From NCBI GenBank assembly GCA_046732465.1, contig JBKPND010000029.1:37873-101872 (forward strand): DNA of 64,000 nt, given 5' to 3'. Source of the stretch: DASUPK01 sp046732465 (lineage in GTDB: Bacteria; Actinomycetota; Thermoleophilia; Solirubrobacterales; 70-9). Position 1 is the stretch's first letter; every line of letters starts with the position of its first letter. Position numbers and translations under genes: made by a program. Below are positions 31,179 to 39,939 of this stretch, in pieces. Below the pieces are notes generated by a model. That model was not told where the DNA came from. It did not search any database and saw nothing but the letters and a program-made list of their open reading frames with translations.

Positions 31179-32352
31179 CCAGCTCCGCCTCGGCTACGAC
31201 GTGGACGAGAACGCGATCCGGTTCTCGAATTACTTTCACCTGCTCCGGGAGCTGGTGCATCTCTCGGCCGGCTGGCTGCCCCTCGCGCCGGACTTCGACG
31301 TCAAGTACGCGCTCGGGGACCACCTCCACGACGACGCCAGGGCGGTGACCAAGATCCGCCGGCGACTCTACGAGCTCCGCCACCCCAGCGACTACCCCGG
31401 CGCCCCGGCGGAGGAGCTGGAGGAGCTGCTCGATCGCCTCGGCTCGGCGGAGACTCCCGCCGAGTACGTCGCCCTCGCCTACGGGGAGGCGAAGCCGGCC
31501 CTGCTGCGGGCCTTCCAGATCCACCTCGAGCACCTCGACCCGGTCTCCGACGAGCCCTCCCTCCGGCTGCTCACGCAGCTCGCCACGCGCCAGGAGCGCC
31601 ACCTCTCCGAGCTCGGCCCGGGTCCCGACGGGCCGCTGCCGGTGATCGACGACCTCGGCGCGCTCCCGATCCAGCTCAAGACCGAGCCTCGGGAACTCCA
31701 CGTGCTGCCGCCACTCGAGGAGCCGGCCCGCGACGACTTCGTCGAGGTGACCGCCGAGGGCGACCCCTTCCTGGCTCGCGAGCTCTACGTCAACGACCCC
31801 GAGGAGAACCACGTCCCGGTCGAGCCCGAGGAGCAACGCCACTTCTTCCACGCGCTGATGGACGCGGAGATCTGTGCCGCGGAGCTGATGGCCCGCAACT
31901 CGCACGAGCACCCGGAGATGCCCTGGGACTTCCACGTCGACATGGCGCGCCAGACCTGGGACGAGATGCGGCACGCCAAGCTGCACTCACTGCTGATGCC
32001 GAAGGAGCTCGGCTGCGCCTGGGGCGACTACCCGGTCGGCTTCGCCTACTTCCGCTCGGTCTACGCCCACGACCTGCTCGAGCGCCTCGCCCTGTTCAAC
32101 TCGACCTCCGAGCAGAAGGCCATGTGGCGCCACTCGCACCGGCGCAAGGTGCTGGTCGAGCGCGGGCAGGAGCAGATCGCGCAGGTCTTCGACTACCTGC
32201 TTGCCGACGAGGTCCCCCACGTCCACAACGGAACCCGCTGGGGCACCCACCTCTGCGGCGGCGACGAGGCCGCCTACAAGCGCAAGATCCGCGAGCTCCG
32301 CGAGGGCCTCGACGAGACCGGCGCGCCGGCCGGCGAGCCGCAGGCGGCCTGA
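31165..32352 (+). CDS. DUF455 / ferritin-like protein
   Basis: ATG 31165, with AGGAGG upstream, gives 395 residues. The C-terminal half is a ferritin-like helical bundle with likely diiron ligands: DAEICAAELMARNSHEH, then WDEMRHAKLHSLL (E-x-x-H), and ADEVPHVHNGTRWGTHLC (E-x-x-H). DUF455 proteins resemble MiaE-type diiron oxygenases. The N-terminal 190 residues have no clear assignment. Its start lies inside the ATP-grasp gene, so the two proteins are made together and probably act on the same molecule: ligation followed by oxidation is a reasonable guess. Confidence 0.82.
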   Translation: MARPDQLRLGYDVDENAIRFSNYFHLLRELVHLSAGWLPLAPDFDVKYALGDHLHDDARAVTKIRRRLYELRHPSDYPGAPAEELEELLDRLGSAETPAEYVALAYGEAKPALLRAFQIHLEHLDPVSDEPSLRLLTQLATRQERHLSELGPGPDGPLPVIDDLGALPIQLKTEPRELHVLPPLEEPARDDFVEVTAEGDPFLARELYVNDPEENHVPVEPEEQRHFFHALMDAEICAAELMARNSHEHPEMPWDFHVDMARQTWDEMRHAKLHSLLMPKELGCAWGDYPVGFAYFRSVYAHDLLERLALFNSTSEQKAMWRHSHRRKVLVERGQEQIAQVFDYLLADEVPHVHNGTRWGTHLCGGDEAAYKRKIRELREGLDETGAPAGEPQAA

Positions 32353-32359
32353 GCCGGGT

Positions 32360-33712
32360 TCAGCGAGCCCGGCCGTACATCTCGGCCACCATGAAGGCGA
32401 GGTCGAGCGCCTGGCTGCGGTTGAGCCGCGGGTCGCAGGCGGTCTCGTAACGGTTTTGCAGGTCGACCTCGGCGATCTCATGGCCGCCGCCGATGCACTC
32501 GGTCACGTCATCGCCGGTGAACTCGACGTGGATGCCGCCCGGATGGGTACCGAGCGCGCGGTGCACCTCGAAGAAGCCGGCGACCTCGTCAAAGACGTGG
32601 TCCAGGCGGCGCGTCTTGTATCCGGATGGCGCCTCAAAGGTGTTTCCGTGCATCGGATCGCAGACCCAGACGACCGGGGCACTGTGCTCGGTGATCCTCT
32701 CCACCAGCGGCGGCAGAAGGTCCCGGATCCTGTCCGCACCGAGCCGGGTGATCAGCGTCAGCCGGCCGGGCTCGCCATCCGGGTTGAGCCTCTCGACCAA
32801 TGCGACGGCGTCGTCGGGTGAGGCCGTCGGGCCGAGCTTGACGCCGATCGGATTGCGGATCCGGCGGCAGAACTCCACGTGCGCGCCGTCCAGGTCCCTG
32901 GTCCGCTCCCCGATCCAAACCAGGTGCGCGGAGAGGTCGTAGGGGAGCCCGGTGGGGGCGTCGATGCGAGTCAATGCCCGCTCGTACTCGAGCAGCAGCG
33001 CCTCGTGGCTCGAGTAGAACTCGACCCCGTGGAACTCCTCTGAGTCGACGCCGGCGGCCCTCATGAAGGCGAGCGCCCGATCGATCTCGCCGGCGAGCTG
33101 CTCGTAGCGCTGCCCGACCGGGCTTCCCGCGACGAAGTCCCGGTTCCAGGCGTGCGCCTGATGCAGGTCCGCGTAACCACCGCTCGCGTAGGCCCGGCAG
33201 AGGTTCAGGGTCACCGCCGCGCTGTTGTACGCGCGGAGCAGCCGAGCCGGGTCGGGCTGCCGCGCCTCGGGCGTGAACTCGAAGCCGTTCACCGCGTCGC
33301 CGCGGTAGGCGGGAAGCTCCACGCCGTCCCGGGTCTCGGCGGGGCGCGAGCGGGGCTTCGCGAACTGGCCCGCCAGCCGCCCGATCTTCACGACCGGGAC
33401 GCTCGCCGCGTAGGTCAGGACGAGCGCCATCTGCAGCAGGGTCTCGATCTTCTCCCGCACCGCCTCGACCGTCGCCCCGGAGAAGGTTTCCGCGCAGTCG
33501 CCTCCCTGCAGGACGAACGCCTCGCCGGAGGCGGCGGCCGACAGCCTCTCGGTGAGCTGGTCGCACTCCCCGACGAAGACGAGCGGCGGTTGTTGCTCGA
33601 GCTCCGCGGCGACGTCGCGAACCCGCGCCGGGTCCGGCCAGTCCGGCTGCTGGGCAGCGGGAAGCTCGCGCCACGCGTCGAGGTCGATCGGGTTTGCGTG
33701 CTCGCCGGTCAC
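32360..33712 (-). CDS. aroG: Class II DAHP synthase
   Basis: 450 residues from GTG 33712. It carries the class II (plant/Mycobacterium-type) signatures: GEAFVLQGGDCAETFSG, HLVWIGERTRDLDGAHVEFC, NPIGVKLGPTASPDD, PVVWVCDPMHGNT and GIHVEFTGDDVTECIGGG. It condenses phosphoenolpyruvate and erythrose-4-phosphate, the first step of the shikimate pathway. The frame stays open further upstream, but the sequence there is not protein-like and overlaps the divergent promoter region. Placed next to tyrosine breakdown genes, it makes a local aromatic-metabolism cluster. The symbol follows common usage for this class. Confidence 0.93.
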   Translation of the reverse strand: MTGEHANPIDLDAWRELPAAQQPDWPDPARVRDVAAELEQQPPLVFVGECDQLTERLSAAASGEAFVLQGGDCAETFSGATVEAVREKIETLLQMALVLTYAASVPVVKIGRLAGQFAKPRSRPAETRDGVELPAYRGDAVNGFEFTPEARQPDPARLLRAYNSAAVTLNLCRAYASGGYADLHQAHAWNRDFVAGSPVGQRYEQLAGEIDRALAFMRAAGVDSEEFHGVEFYSSHEALLLEYERALTRIDAPTGLPYDLSAHLVWIGERTRDLDGAHVEFCRRIRNPIGVKLGPTASPDDAVALVERLNPDGEPGRLTLITRLGADRIRDLLPPLVERITEHSAPVVWVCDPMHGNTFEAPSGYKTRRLDHVFDEVAGFFEVHRALGTHPGGIHVEFTGDDVTECIGGGHEIAEVDLQNRYETACDPRLNRSQALDLAFMVAEMYGRAR

Positions 33713-33803
33713 GAGCCCAAGACTAGGCCGGGTCGGCGTCAGAGCGATGAGTTGTCCCGCCTGTGGCAGTCTCATGGTGTGACCCGACGAGGAAGGAGCC
33801 GAG

Positions 33804-34541
33804 ATGCCTGAGCACAAGACGGGAACGCGCGAGGAATGGGAGGCGGCGCGGGCGGAGCTCGCGAAGCTCGAGGCCGAGCAGGCCGAACGCGGCCAGGAGA
33901 TCAGCAAGAAGCGGCGGGAGCTGCCCTGGGTCCCGGTCGAGAAGGACTACGAGTTGGACACCGAGGAGGGCAAGAAGACCCTCTCCGAGCTCTTCGACGG
34001 CCGCTCGCAGCTGCTCGCCTACAACATCATGTACGGGCCCGACTACACGGTCGGCGCCTGCCCAGGCTGCACGAGCCTCGGGGACGAGTTCGACGGCAGC
34101 CTGATCCACCTGAACAAGCGCGACGTGACCTTCCTCTGCTTCTCGCGGGCGCCGATCGACCGGCTCGCCGCCTACAAGGAGCGGATGGGCTGGCAGTTCC
34201 CCTACGTCTCCACCTACGAGAGTGACTTTCCGTTCGACATGGGCCTCGCCATGACCGAGGAGCAGGCGCAGTCCATACCCGAGGTCAAGGGGATGATCGA
34301 CGACCCGCCCGACTGGCTCCAGGAGTGGTCGGAGCAGGTCGGCGCGGATCTCAAGGACGGCTTGCGGGAGGGGCCGGGCTTCATCGCCTTCGCAAAGGAC
34401 AACGGGACCGTCTACCTCACCTACCAGGTGATGGCGCCAGATCCGTTCGTGGCCCCGTACCACTCGTTCCTGCTCGATCGCACGCCGAAGGAGCAGCCCG
34501 AGGAGCCCCGTTCCTGGCGCAAGGACGAGTACCCGGACTGA
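33804..34541 (+). CDS. DUF899-family thioredoxin-like protein
   Basis: A 245-residue protein with the DUF899 pattern: REEWEAARAELAKLEAEQ, RRELPWVPVEKDYELD, LLAYNIMYGPDYTVGACPGC, then SLGDEFDGSLIHLNKRDVTF and YHSFLLDRTPK. The C-P-G-C pair is at the thioredoxin active-site position. Family function is unsettled; a redox role is likely. Divergent from DAHP synthase and convergent with the MarR gene. Confidence 0.87.
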   Translation: MPEHKTGTREEWEAARAELAKLEAEQAERGQEISKKRRELPWVPVEKDYELDTEEGKKTLSELFDGRSQLLAYNIMYGPDYTVGACPGCTSLGDEFDGSLIHLNKRDVTFLCFSRAPIDRLAAYKERMGWQFPYVSTYESDFPFDMGLAMTEEQAQSIPEVKGMIDDPPDWLQEWSEQVGADLKDGLREGPGFIAFAKDNGTVYLTYQVMAPDPFVAPYHSFLLDRTPKEQPEEPRSWRKDEYPD

Positions 34542-34547
34542 CCCGGG

Positions 34548-35015
34548 TCAGCGATCGGTTTCGGCGAGGGTGCGGTTGAGCTCCACGAGCAGCTGTTTCA
34601 GCTGCTTCATCTTCGCCGCGCCCAGTCGCGCCCCCCAGCGATCCTCGAGCTCCGCGACGAACGCTCGCGCGATCGCGTGGAGCTCTCGGCCCTTCGCGGT
34701 GGTGCGGACCAGCTTCGCTCGCCGGTCGCTCGGGTCGGGGACCCGCTCGACATAGCCGTAGCGCTCGAGGTGGGCAACCAGCTCCGCCATTGACTGCTTG
34801 GTGATCTGCGCGCGCCGGGCGAGGTCGCTGACCCGGGTTCCCTGGTCGTCGAGGAACTGCATGGCGTTGCCGTGGGGAGCACGGACGTGGGGGTGGCCAT
34901 TTGCGGCGAAGTGCTCGTGAAGGAGATCCGAGCCGATCAGGAACGGCTCCCGCAGCAGGACGCCGAGGTTCGGCGCGTCGGGCTGGGCGGCGTGATTGGA
35001 GGGATCAGACGACAT
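34548..35015 (-). CDS. MarR-family transcriptional regulator
   Basis: ATG at 35015 gives 155 residues; the longer open frame upstream runs through the operators and is not coding. The winged helix is VSDLARRAQITKQSMAELVA, HLERYGYVERVPDPSDRRAK, with dimerisation helices on both sides. Two identical-arm dyads, AGACAGG-N3-CCTGTCT, begin three bases upstream of its start, so it almost certainly represses itself and the divergent gene at 35094 until an inducer binds. Confidence 0.93.
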   Translation of the reverse strand: MSSDPSNHAAQPDAPNLGVLLREPFLIGSDLLHEHFAANGHPHVRAPHGNAMQFLDDQGTRVSDLARRAQITKQSMAELVAHLERYGYVERVPDPSDRRAKLVRTTAKGRELHAIARAFVAELEDRWGARLGAAKMKQLKQLLVELNRTLAETDR

Positions 35016-35017
35016 AA

Positions 35018-35034
35018 AGACAGGGTTCCTGTCT
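35018..35034. promoter_or_regulatory. MarR operator 1, AGACAGG-GTT-CCTGTCT
   Basis: Perfect 7+7 inverted repeat with a 3-base spacer, directly upstream of the marR start codon. Its arms are identical to operator 2, centred 34 bases away (about three helical turns). Confidence 0.75.
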
Positions 35035-35051
35035 ATACTAGCCGCACCGAT

Positions 35052-35068
35052 AGACAGGCTTCCTGTCT
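35052..35068. promoter_or_regulatory. MarR operator 2, AGACAGG-CTT-CCTGTCT
   Basis: Second copy of the dyad, 25 bases before the start of the divergent 107-residue gene. Two sites on the same face of the helix suggest cooperative binding by two dimers and shared control of both genes. Confidence 0.75.
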
Positions 35069-35093
35069 TCAACCTGAATGGAAAGGAAACGAG

Positions 35094-35417
35094 ATGTCGA
35101 CCGGATACATGACGGTGATGAAGATCAGCGGTGACCCGGACGAGCTCGCGGCCCGTTACGCGGAGTCGGCGGAGACGATGGCCGGTGTCGGCCGTGACCA
35201 CGATCTGATCCTGCATGCGACCGCGAAGACCGAGGACGGCCTGATGGTGGTCAACCTCTGGCCATCCAAGGAGGAGTCCGAGGCGGCGTCCCGCGACCAG
35301 CGCCGGATCGCGGAGGTCGCGAGGCATGACCTGGAGAGCCGCCGGATCAGCCGGGACCACTACGAGCTGGAGAACTGGCAGGTGGGTCCGGCGTCGATGC
35401 AGCCAGAGGTCCGCTGA
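35094..35417 (+). CDS. Small ABM-like protein under MarR control
   Basis: A 107-residue protein: MSTGYMTVMKISGDPDELAA, LILHATAKTEDGLMVVNLWP, SKEESEAASRDQRRIAEVAR. The beta-alpha-beta pattern and size fit a dimeric alpha-beta barrel of the ABM type, as found in small monooxygenases and binding proteins. The ribosome site AAAGGAAA is good. Twin operators place it under the divergent MarR repressor, so it is probably the main induced gene, responding to a phenolic or similar compound (inference). Confidence 0.72.
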   Translation: MSTGYMTVMKISGDPDELAARYAESAETMAGVGRDHDLILHATAKTEDGLMVVNLWPSKEESEAASRDQRRIAEVARHDLESRRISRDHYELENWQVGPASMQPEVR

Positions 35418-35490
35418 GGGGTCGCGACGGTGAGGACCGGAATGGTCCGGAAGTGGGCTTGGCAGTCCGTGCTGGTGTTATACGGGCGCC

Positions 35491-36996
35491 ATGAAGGACG
35501 CCAACCTGGTCCTGATCGTCGGCGCCCTGCTGATCGCGGGCCTGCTCGCCACTGTGGTGGCCGGGCGGCTTCGCGTCCCGGGACTGCTGCTTTTCCTCGG
35601 GCTGGGCATGGCGGTCGGTTCCGACGGGTTCGGCTGGATCGACTTCTCCGACTACGAGCTCGCCCGGACGATCGGGGTTGTGGCCCTCGCCCTGATCCTG
35701 TTCGAGGGCGGGCTCAGCGTCGGCTTCGGCGAGATCCGGCCGGTCCTGCGGCCGTCGGTCGCCCTGGCGCTCGTCGGGACCCTGGTCACGGCTGCGATCA
35801 CCGGCCTCGCCGCGACCTGGCTCTTCGACCTCTCCTTCCTCGAGGGGATGCTGCTGGGCTCCATCGTCTCAGCGACCGACGGCGCGGCGATCTTCGGCCT
35901 GCTGCGCCATTCGCGGTTGCGCGAGCGGCTCTCGCGGACGCTCGAGGGCGAGTCCGGCCTGAACGATCCGATGGCGATCCTGCTTGTCGTCGGGCTGATC
36001 GACTGGATTCAGCTGCCGGACTACGGGTTCGGCGACATGGCCTGGCTCCTGGTCCGCGAGCTCTCGATCGGGCTTGGGGTCGGGCTCGCGATCGGGTGGG
36101 TGGCGGTCCAGGCGCTGCGGCGGGCATGGCTCGGCAACGAGGCCGGCTACGTCATCGGGACCATGGGAACCGCGGCGCTCGCCTACGGCGCGGCGAGCAG
36201 CCTGCACGGATCGGGGTTTCTGGCCGTCTACCTGGCCGGGCTGTTCCTGGGAAGCGTGCCGATTCCTGCGAAGCGCGCCGTCGTGGTCTTCCACGAGGGG
36301 CTCGCGCTGGTGGCGCAGGTGACGATGTTCGTCGTGCTCGGACTGCTCGTGTTCCCGTCCGAGCTGGGCGACGTCGCCGTCGAGGGGACTGTCCTGGCCG
36401 TCGTGCTCGTCTTCTTGGCGCGGCCGATCGCCACGCTGGTGAGCACCGCCTTCGAGAGGTTCAGCCTCCGCGAGCGTGCGGTGTTGGCCTGGGCAGGGCT
36501 GCGAGGCGCCGTCCCCGTGGTCCTCGCCACCTTCCCCGTGATCGACGGCGTCTCGCACAGCTTCGACTTCTTCAACATCGTCTTCTTCGCGGTGCTGCTC
36601 TCGACCCTGGTCCAGGGAGCGACCTTCGAGCCCTTCGCGCATGCCCTCGGCATGACCTCCGCGGGCGCGACCCGTGAGCCGGCCGTCCGGCGCCCCCGCA
36701 CAGCCGGCCAGACCGCGCAGATCCTGATGGTGCGGCCGTGGCGGGAGGCGGACGGGGATGCGTCATTCCCGAGCAAGGTGCTCGGCGTACGGGTGGAGAA
36801 GCATCTGCTCTCGCGGCTCGACCGGCCGGGAGCTCTGCTCGTCCTCTCGGACGGCCGCTACGCGTTCACGGGGCCGATCCTGGGGGTGGGCCCGGCGAGT
36901 GCCCTGCAGGGCGAGGGCCGGCGCAGGCTCTCCCACGCCGGCTCGGATGCGGAGCGAGCCTGGTGGCGGGACGTGATCGGCGAGCTGGCCCGCTGA
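35491..36996 (+). CDS. Monovalent cation/H+ antiporter (CPA1, NhaP2/CvrA-like)
   Basis: A 501-residue protein with about 12 helices in residues 1-385 and CPA1 motifs ALILFEGGLSVGF, SATDGAAIFGLLR, LEGESGLNDPMAILLV and ERAVLAWAGLRGAVPVVLA. The ESGLNDP motif holds the ion-binding Asp. The last 110 residues form a soluble domain like the C-terminal part of NhaP2. It would exchange K+ or Na+ for H+. Potassium export is a typical target of c-di-AMP signalling, and a c-di-AMP riboswitch lies 6 kb away, though no direct link is visible. Confidence 0.9.
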   Translation: MKDANLVLIVGALLIAGLLATVVAGRLRVPGLLLFLGLGMAVGSDGFGWIDFSDYELARTIGVVALALILFEGGLSVGFGEIRPVLRPSVALALVGTLVTAAITGLAATWLFDLSFLEGMLLGSIVSATDGAAIFGLLRHSRLRERLSRTLEGESGLNDPMAILLVVGLIDWIQLPDYGFGDMAWLLVRELSIGLGVGLAIGWVAVQALRRAWLGNEAGYVIGTMGTAALAYGAASSLHGSGFLAVYLAGLFLGSVPIPAKRAVVVFHEGLALVAQVTMFVVLGLLVFPSELGDVAVEGTVLAVVLVFLARPIATLVSTAFERFSLRERAVLAWAGLRGAVPVVLATFPVIDGVSHSFDFFNIVFFAVLLSTLVQGATFEPFAHALGMTSAGATREPAVRRPRTAGQTAQILMVRPWREADGDASFPSKVLGVRVEKHLLSRLDRPGALLVLSDGRYAFTGPILGVGPASALQGEGRRRLSHAGSDAERAWWRDVIGELAR

Positions 36997-37015
36997 GCGA
37001 GGCGGCCCCGCCGCG

Positions 37016-37747
37016 TCAGTCTTCCTCGGCGCGCTTCGCCAGCCCTTCGACGAACAGATCCAGCAGCAGCTCGAAGCGGGCGTCCTGGTCGGCGTCCGCG
37101 AAGTGGGCCGCGACCGCCGTGACGTTCGAGAACTGATCGGCCGGGAGGGAGCCGAGGTAGTCGCCGACCATCTCGGCGCCCTCCTCCAGCGGCGGAGCGG
37201 CGCCCGTCTCCGTCTCGGCCTCGTAGCCGGCCTCGTCCATCGCGAAGCCGTTGACGACCGACATCAGGAGCAGGTAGCTCTGAACCGCGAGCCTGTCCGG
37301 GACGCCCCCCGCGCGCAGGATCGCCAGCACCCGCTCGGAGAAGCGGAGCGCGTTGGGTCCCATCGGAACTCGGCCGATCGAGATCTCGACGATGTCCCGG
37401 TGTCGCCGGGTGGTGGCGCGGATTGTCCTCGCCACCCCCTTGAACTGCTCCTGCCAGCGGTCGGGATCCGGGTCCGGGATCTCCTCGACCTGCTCGCCGA
37501 TCACCTCGTCGAAGATCAGATCGAGCAGCCCGTCCTTCGAGCCCACGTGCCAGTAGAGCGAGGCGGCACCGGTGTCGAGCTCGTCGGCGACGCGGCGCAT
37601 GCTGAAGGCGCCGAGCCCGTCGCGATCGAGGACCTTCAGGGCCGCGGCCACGATCGCCTCGCGGGTCAGCGGATCACGCCGACGTCGCCCGCCGCGTTCC
37701 GGCACGCGCTGGAAGGGCGGTGGGGGAAGTGCCGGCTCGTCGGCCAT
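37016..37747 (-). CDS. TetR-family repressor (TetR_C type)
   Basis: A 243-residue protein with basic N-terminus RVPERGGRRRRDPLTREAIV, HTH LGAFSMRRVADELDTGAASLYWHV and a long TetR_C-type ligand domain. It is divergent from an MFS pump across a region containing CAAACGA-CAT-TCGTTTG, so it probably represses the pump (and the sigma factor translationally coupled to it) until drug binds. Confidence 0.92.
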   Translation of the reverse strand: MADEPALPPPPFQRVPERGGRRRRDPLTREAIVAAALKVLDRDGLGAFSMRRVADELDTGAASLYWHVGSKDGLLDLIFDEVIGEQVEEIPDPDPDRWQEQFKGVARTIRATTRRHRDIVEISIGRVPMGPNALRFSERVLAILRAGGVPDRLAVQSYLLLMSVVNGFAMDEAGYEAETETGAAPPLEEGAEMVGDYLGSLPADQFSNVTAVAAHFADADQDARFELLLDLFVEGLAKRAEED

Positions 37748-37817
37748 CTCGAACAGCGTACCGCTGTCGAACGACGTTGCAGAAAACTCCGATTCGTGCT
37801 AGAACACCGTTCGAGTT

Positions 37818-37834
37818 CAAACGACATTCGTTTG
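37818..37834. promoter_or_regulatory. TetR operator CAAACGA-CAT-TCGTTTG
   Basis: Perfect 7+7 dyad in the 120-base divergent region. Flanking half-site-like words GTCGAACG (37766-37773) and CGTTCGAC (37843-37850) suggest further contacts. Candidate binding site of the adjacent TetR protein. Confidence 0.65.
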
Positions 37835-37867
37835 ACGATGAACGTTCGACTGAGGAGGACCACGGAG

Positions 37868-39340
37868 ATGGAGGCAGCGGCGGTGGCGGTGCGCAACGGA
37901 CTTGAGCGGTACCCGCGGAAGTGGCTCGCGGCGGCGGTGATGATCGGCGCGGCGACGATGGACCTGATCGACCTGACGATCGTCAACGTCGCCCTGCCGA
38001 CGATCCGGGCGGACCTCGGTGCCAGTGGCACGGAGCTCGAGTGGGTGATCTCCGCCTACATGCTGGCCTTCGCGGCCGGCCTGATCGTCGCCGGCAGCTT
38101 CGGCGACCTGCTCGGCCGCAAGCGGATCTTCTGCCTGGGAATCTGGGTGTTCGGGCTGGCGAGCCTGGCCGCCGGCCTGGCGCAGTCGCCGGGGGAGCTG
38201 ATCGCGGCTCGTGTCGTGCAAGGGACCGCGGCGGCGATGATGATCCCGCAGCTCCTCGCAACGTTCCGGGCGATCTTCGACCGTGAGGAGCGCGGCAAGG
38301 CGTTCGGCGTCTACGGAGCCGTCCTCGGCTTCGCCTCGGCGATCGGGCTGGTGCTGGGCGGCGTGCTCACCGAGGCCGACCTCTTCGGCTGGGGCTGGCG
38401 GACCGTGTTCTTCGTCAACATCCCTGTCGCTCTCGTCTCGCTGGTTGCCGCCGTCCGGCTGGTGCCGGAGACGAGCGACCCCAAGGCGGGGCGCCCCGAT
38501 CTGGTCGGGGCGGGACTGCTCGCGGCCTCGATCGTCGCCATCGCCTACCCGCTGCTCGAGGGACGAGGTCTCGGCTGGCCGCTCTGGATCTGGGCGATGC
38601 TTGCGGCCGGGGTCTGCGGGCTGATCGTGCTCGGCGTGGTCGCGGAGCGGCGTCCGCACGCCGGCGTGGCGCCCCTGCTGCGCACCCCTGTGCTGCGGAT
38701 CCCCGCCTTCTCAGCCGGGCTGTTGGTGCAGATGGCGTTCTCGGCCGGGCTGCAGGGCTTCTCGGTCGCCTTCATCGTCTGGATCCAGAGCGGGATGGGC
38801 TTCTCGCCGTTGGGCGCCGGCTTGGTGATGCTCGCGTTCAGCGTCGGCAGCTTCGCGCTGGCCCCGATCGCCGTGCCGCTCGCGCAGCGGCACGGCCGGA
38901 ACGTGCTCTGCCTCGGGGGCCTGCTGATGGCGCTCGGGATGCTCGCCGTCCTGCTCGGGGCGAGTCACGTCGGTACCGGGTCCGATCCATGGCCGGTCGT
39001 GCCGGGGCTCGTCATCGCCGGGGCCGGTCTGTCGCTGATGATCATCCCGCTGGTCAACGTCGTGCTGGCCGCGGTCCCGCACGGGATCGCCGGCGGAGCG
39101 GGCGGGATCTTCAGCACCGCGCAGCAGCTCGGCGGCGCGCTCGGCGTGGCCGTGGTGGGCACGGTGTTCTTCGGCCAGCTCCAGGACCACTCGTTCACGC
39201 ATGCCTTCGAGCACGCCGCCCCGGTCGTGATCGGGCTGTTCCTGGCCGCGGCCTTCCTCTCGCTGGCGCTGCCGAAGACGGCGGTAGATCCGTCGGCGGT
39301 GTTTGTGGCCGACGTTGATTCGGAGGCGGCGGAGGCATGA
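37868..39340 (+). CDS. MFS transporter, DHA2 family
   Basis: ATG 37868, with GAGGAGG nine bases upstream, gives 490 residues and about 14 helices. Motifs: LIDLTIVNVALPTI, GSFGDLLGRKRIFCLG (motif A) and GAVLGFASAIGLVLGGVL (motif C). Probable proton-driven drug efflux pump controlled by the divergent TetR protein. Its stop overlaps the start of an ECF sigma gene (ATGA), an unusual coupling of a pump with a sigma factor. Confidence 0.93.
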   Translation: MEAAAVAVRNGLERYPRKWLAAAVMIGAATMDLIDLTIVNVALPTIRADLGASGTELEWVISAYMLAFAAGLIVAGSFGDLLGRKRIFCLGIWVFGLASLAAGLAQSPGELIAARVVQGTAAAMMIPQLLATFRAIFDREERGKAFGVYGAVLGFASAIGLVLGGVLTEADLFGWGWRTVFFVNIPVALVSLVAAVRLVPETSDPKAGRPDLVGAGLLAASIVAIAYPLLEGRGLGWPLWIWAMLAAGVCGLIVLGVVAERRPHAGVAPLLRTPVLRIPAFSAGLLVQMAFSAGLQGFSVAFIVWIQSGMGFSPLGAGLVMLAFSVGSFALAPIAVPLAQRHGRNVLCLGGLLMALGMLAVLLGASHVGTGSDPWPVVPGLVIAGAGLSLMIIPLVNVVLAAVPHGIAGGAGGIFSTAQQLGGALGVAVVGTVFFGQLQDHSFTHAFEHAAPVVIGLFLAAAFLSLALPKTAVDPSAVFVADVDSEAAEA

Positions 39341-39870
39341 GCGCGGGCGCCTGTCGCGACCGGCGGCCGGTCGAGCGCGAGTACGCGCGCGTCGTGGAGC
39401 GCCACCGTGACGAGCTGCACGCGCACTCGCGCCGGATCCTGCGCTCGTCGCAGGACGCGGAGGACGCCCTCCAGGAGGCCCTGCTGCGAGCCTGGAGGGC
39501 ACTGCCCTCGTTCGAGGGGCGAAGCTCGCTGCGCAGCTGGCTCTACCGGATCGTCACCAACGCCTCGCTCGACGTGATCAAGCGCCGCCCGAGGGGGATC
39601 GTCCCCGCGGAGTACGCGTCGCCGGCCGGGGAGGGCGAGGTGGACCCCGAGGATCGCTACGAGCGCCGTGAGTCAATCGCGCGGGCGGTTGCAACGGCCG
39701 AGCGCATCCTCCCCGAGAGACAGCGGACGGTCCTGATGCTCCGCGAGGTGCTCGGCCTCTCGGCCCGGGAGACGGCCGACCGCCTCGGCACCAGCGTGCC
39801 GGCAGTGAACAGCGCTCTGCAGCGCGCTCGCGCCCGGATCGATCGGGAGACGGAGGAACAAGCCGCATGA
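39337..39870 (+). CDS. ECF-type RNA polymerase sigma factor
   Basis: 177 residues: region 2 HRDELHAHSRRILRSSQDAE, DALQEALLRAWRALPSFEGR and WLYRIVTNASLD; region 4 LPERQRTVLMLREVLGLSAR, ETADRLGTSVPAVNSALQRA. It is a close relative of the sigma factor at 6957 and, like it, lacks the long C-terminal SnoaL domain seen in many relatives. Four-base overlap with the MFS gene makes its production dependent on pump translation, hence probably on the TetR system. No anti-sigma gene adjoins. Confidence 0.9.
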   Translation: MSAGACRDRRPVEREYARVVERHRDELHAHSRRILRSSQDAEDALQEALLRAWRALPSFEGRSSLRSWLYRIVTNASLDVIKRRPRGIVPAEYASPAGEGEVDPEDRYERRESIARAVATAERILPERQRTVLMLREVLGLSARETADRLGTSVPAVNSALQRARARIDRETEEQAA

Positions 39871-39939
39871 ATCACCGCACCGACTCTGTGTCATTTCGGA
39901 TCGGGACCGAGTCCGCGTGTTAGCGTGCCGCCGCCAATA

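Noticed and set aside
34548..35360. Long form of the MarR gene
   Set aside because: Would translate both operators and run antisense through the ABM-like gene; the HTH protein starts naturally at 35015.
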